Made by a program: the position numbers and the translations under genes | Source: Methanobrevibacter millerae | Lineage (GTDB): Archaea > Methanobacteriota > Methanobacteria > Methanobacteriales > Methanobacteriaceae | DNA length: 64,000 nt | Assembly (NCBI GenBank): GCA_015063005.1 | Contig: SUTF01000002.1 | Coordinates: 182,107 to 246,106, forward strand | Direction: 5' to 3' | Part shown: positions 63,751 to 64,000 of the stretch, one piece after another | Numbering within the stretch: the stretch's first letter is position 1 | Layout: the number at the start of each line of letters is the position of its first letter | The notes under the pieces: generated by a model | Databases searched by the model: none | Seen by the model: the letters and a program-made list of their open reading frames with translations, nothing else | What the model was told of the DNA's origin: nothing

Positions 63751-64000
63751 CAAAATATTTGTATAAAGTTGATTGAAAAATATGCATAAGTGGTAGAACT
63801 TTTCGTGAGTTTCAATGAAACTATGTTCTCTAACCTCTTTTACAACATCCCCATCTTTAACATCACCAATCAACAAAGGAGAATCAGGATTATGCAATTT
63901 TTGATTCCTTTTGACCCACTTCATGTTGCTGTTGGCATAACAATATAGAAATTATCTACTACTTTTAGTGAAATTTGTTCTACAACATACGAACAGATAA
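63751..64000 (-). pseudogene. Partial gene or broken gene at the right edge
   Basis: On the minus strand a frame enters from the edge (reading ...VVEQISLKVVDNFYIVMPTAT) and stops at 63921. A second frame begins at ATG 63924, overlapping by ATGA, and runs 57 codons (MKWVKRNQKLHNPDSPLLIG..., KFYHLC...) to 63751. Either this is one gene broken by a frameshift or two coupled genes. I do not recognise a family. The stretch 63661-63750 holds nothing I can name. Confidence 0.3.

Noticed and set aside
1..64000. CRISPR array
   Set aside because: No series of regularly spaced identical repeats with unique spacers was found; the tandem units near 30340-30380 number only two.

Overview
The window is AT-rich archaeal DNA that fits a gut or rumen Methanobrevibacter (Methanobacteriales). 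Evidence: the archaeal exosome/proteasome gene cluster, sn-glycerol-1-phosphate dehydrogenase for archaeal lipids, CofC for coenzyme F420, archaeal-type aminoacyl-tRNA synthetases, GGTGAT/GGAG ribosome binding sites, TATA-type promoters, and several very large secreted adhesin-like proteins with beta-helix and Ig-like repeats. The species cannot be fixed from sequence reading alone.

Layout. 0-5.4 kb: exosome superoperon on the minus strand (rnp3-rnp2-psmA-SBDS-rrp4-rrp41-rrp42). 5.4-12.6 kb: an accessory island holding nested palindromic repeats, a GC-richer adhesin flanked by a 22-bp direct repeat, a stand-alone TnpB with a visible omega-RNA-like 3' end, and an IS1182-like element whose transposase is broken by an in-frame TAG. 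12.6-18 kb: a small winged-helix regulator convergent with a tight operon (membrane/coiled-coil protein, RecJ-like GAN nuclease, a protein of seven zinc ribbons, a zinc-ribbon HExxH protein). 18-25.8 kb: a sulfur/cysteine island (desulfoferrodoxin-like protein, IscU, NifS, MetY, iron-sulfur flavoprotein, CysRS, tRNA-Cys, a Cys-rich HTH protein, CysE, CysK). Its metY/isf and cysK promoters carry six copies of a palindrome, ATAAC-N4-GTTAT or one base off. 25.8-30.7 kb: nth-aroA, an adhesin, an acetyltransferase, then a 400-bp non-coding stretch of stem-loops. 30.7-39.1 kb: valS, a heterodimeric ABC exporter, a His-rich membrane protein, pheT. 39.2-51.8 kb: surface genes (two tandem DUF2142 proteins plus a GT2 glycosyltransferase, two beta-helix surface proteins), a YjbQ operon with two microproteins, and a GNAT/zinc-ribbon protein. 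51.8-64 kb: egsA-UPF0179-rpiA, proS-cofC-thiD-DGC operon, a NitT/TauT-type ABC transporter, a divergent P1B ATPase with its DUF6110 partner behind a DtxR-like operator, a CPBP protease, a CMD-family protein, and a broken or partial gene at the right edge.

How the genes work together. The sulfur island forms a plausible route from serine and sulfide to cysteine (CysE, CysK, MetY), then to Fe-S clusters (NifS, IscU) and to Cys-tRNA (CysRS, tRNA-Cys). The HTH protein encoded in the cysKE operon is the best local candidate to read the shared operator. No CRISPR array, rRNA or replication origin was seen.
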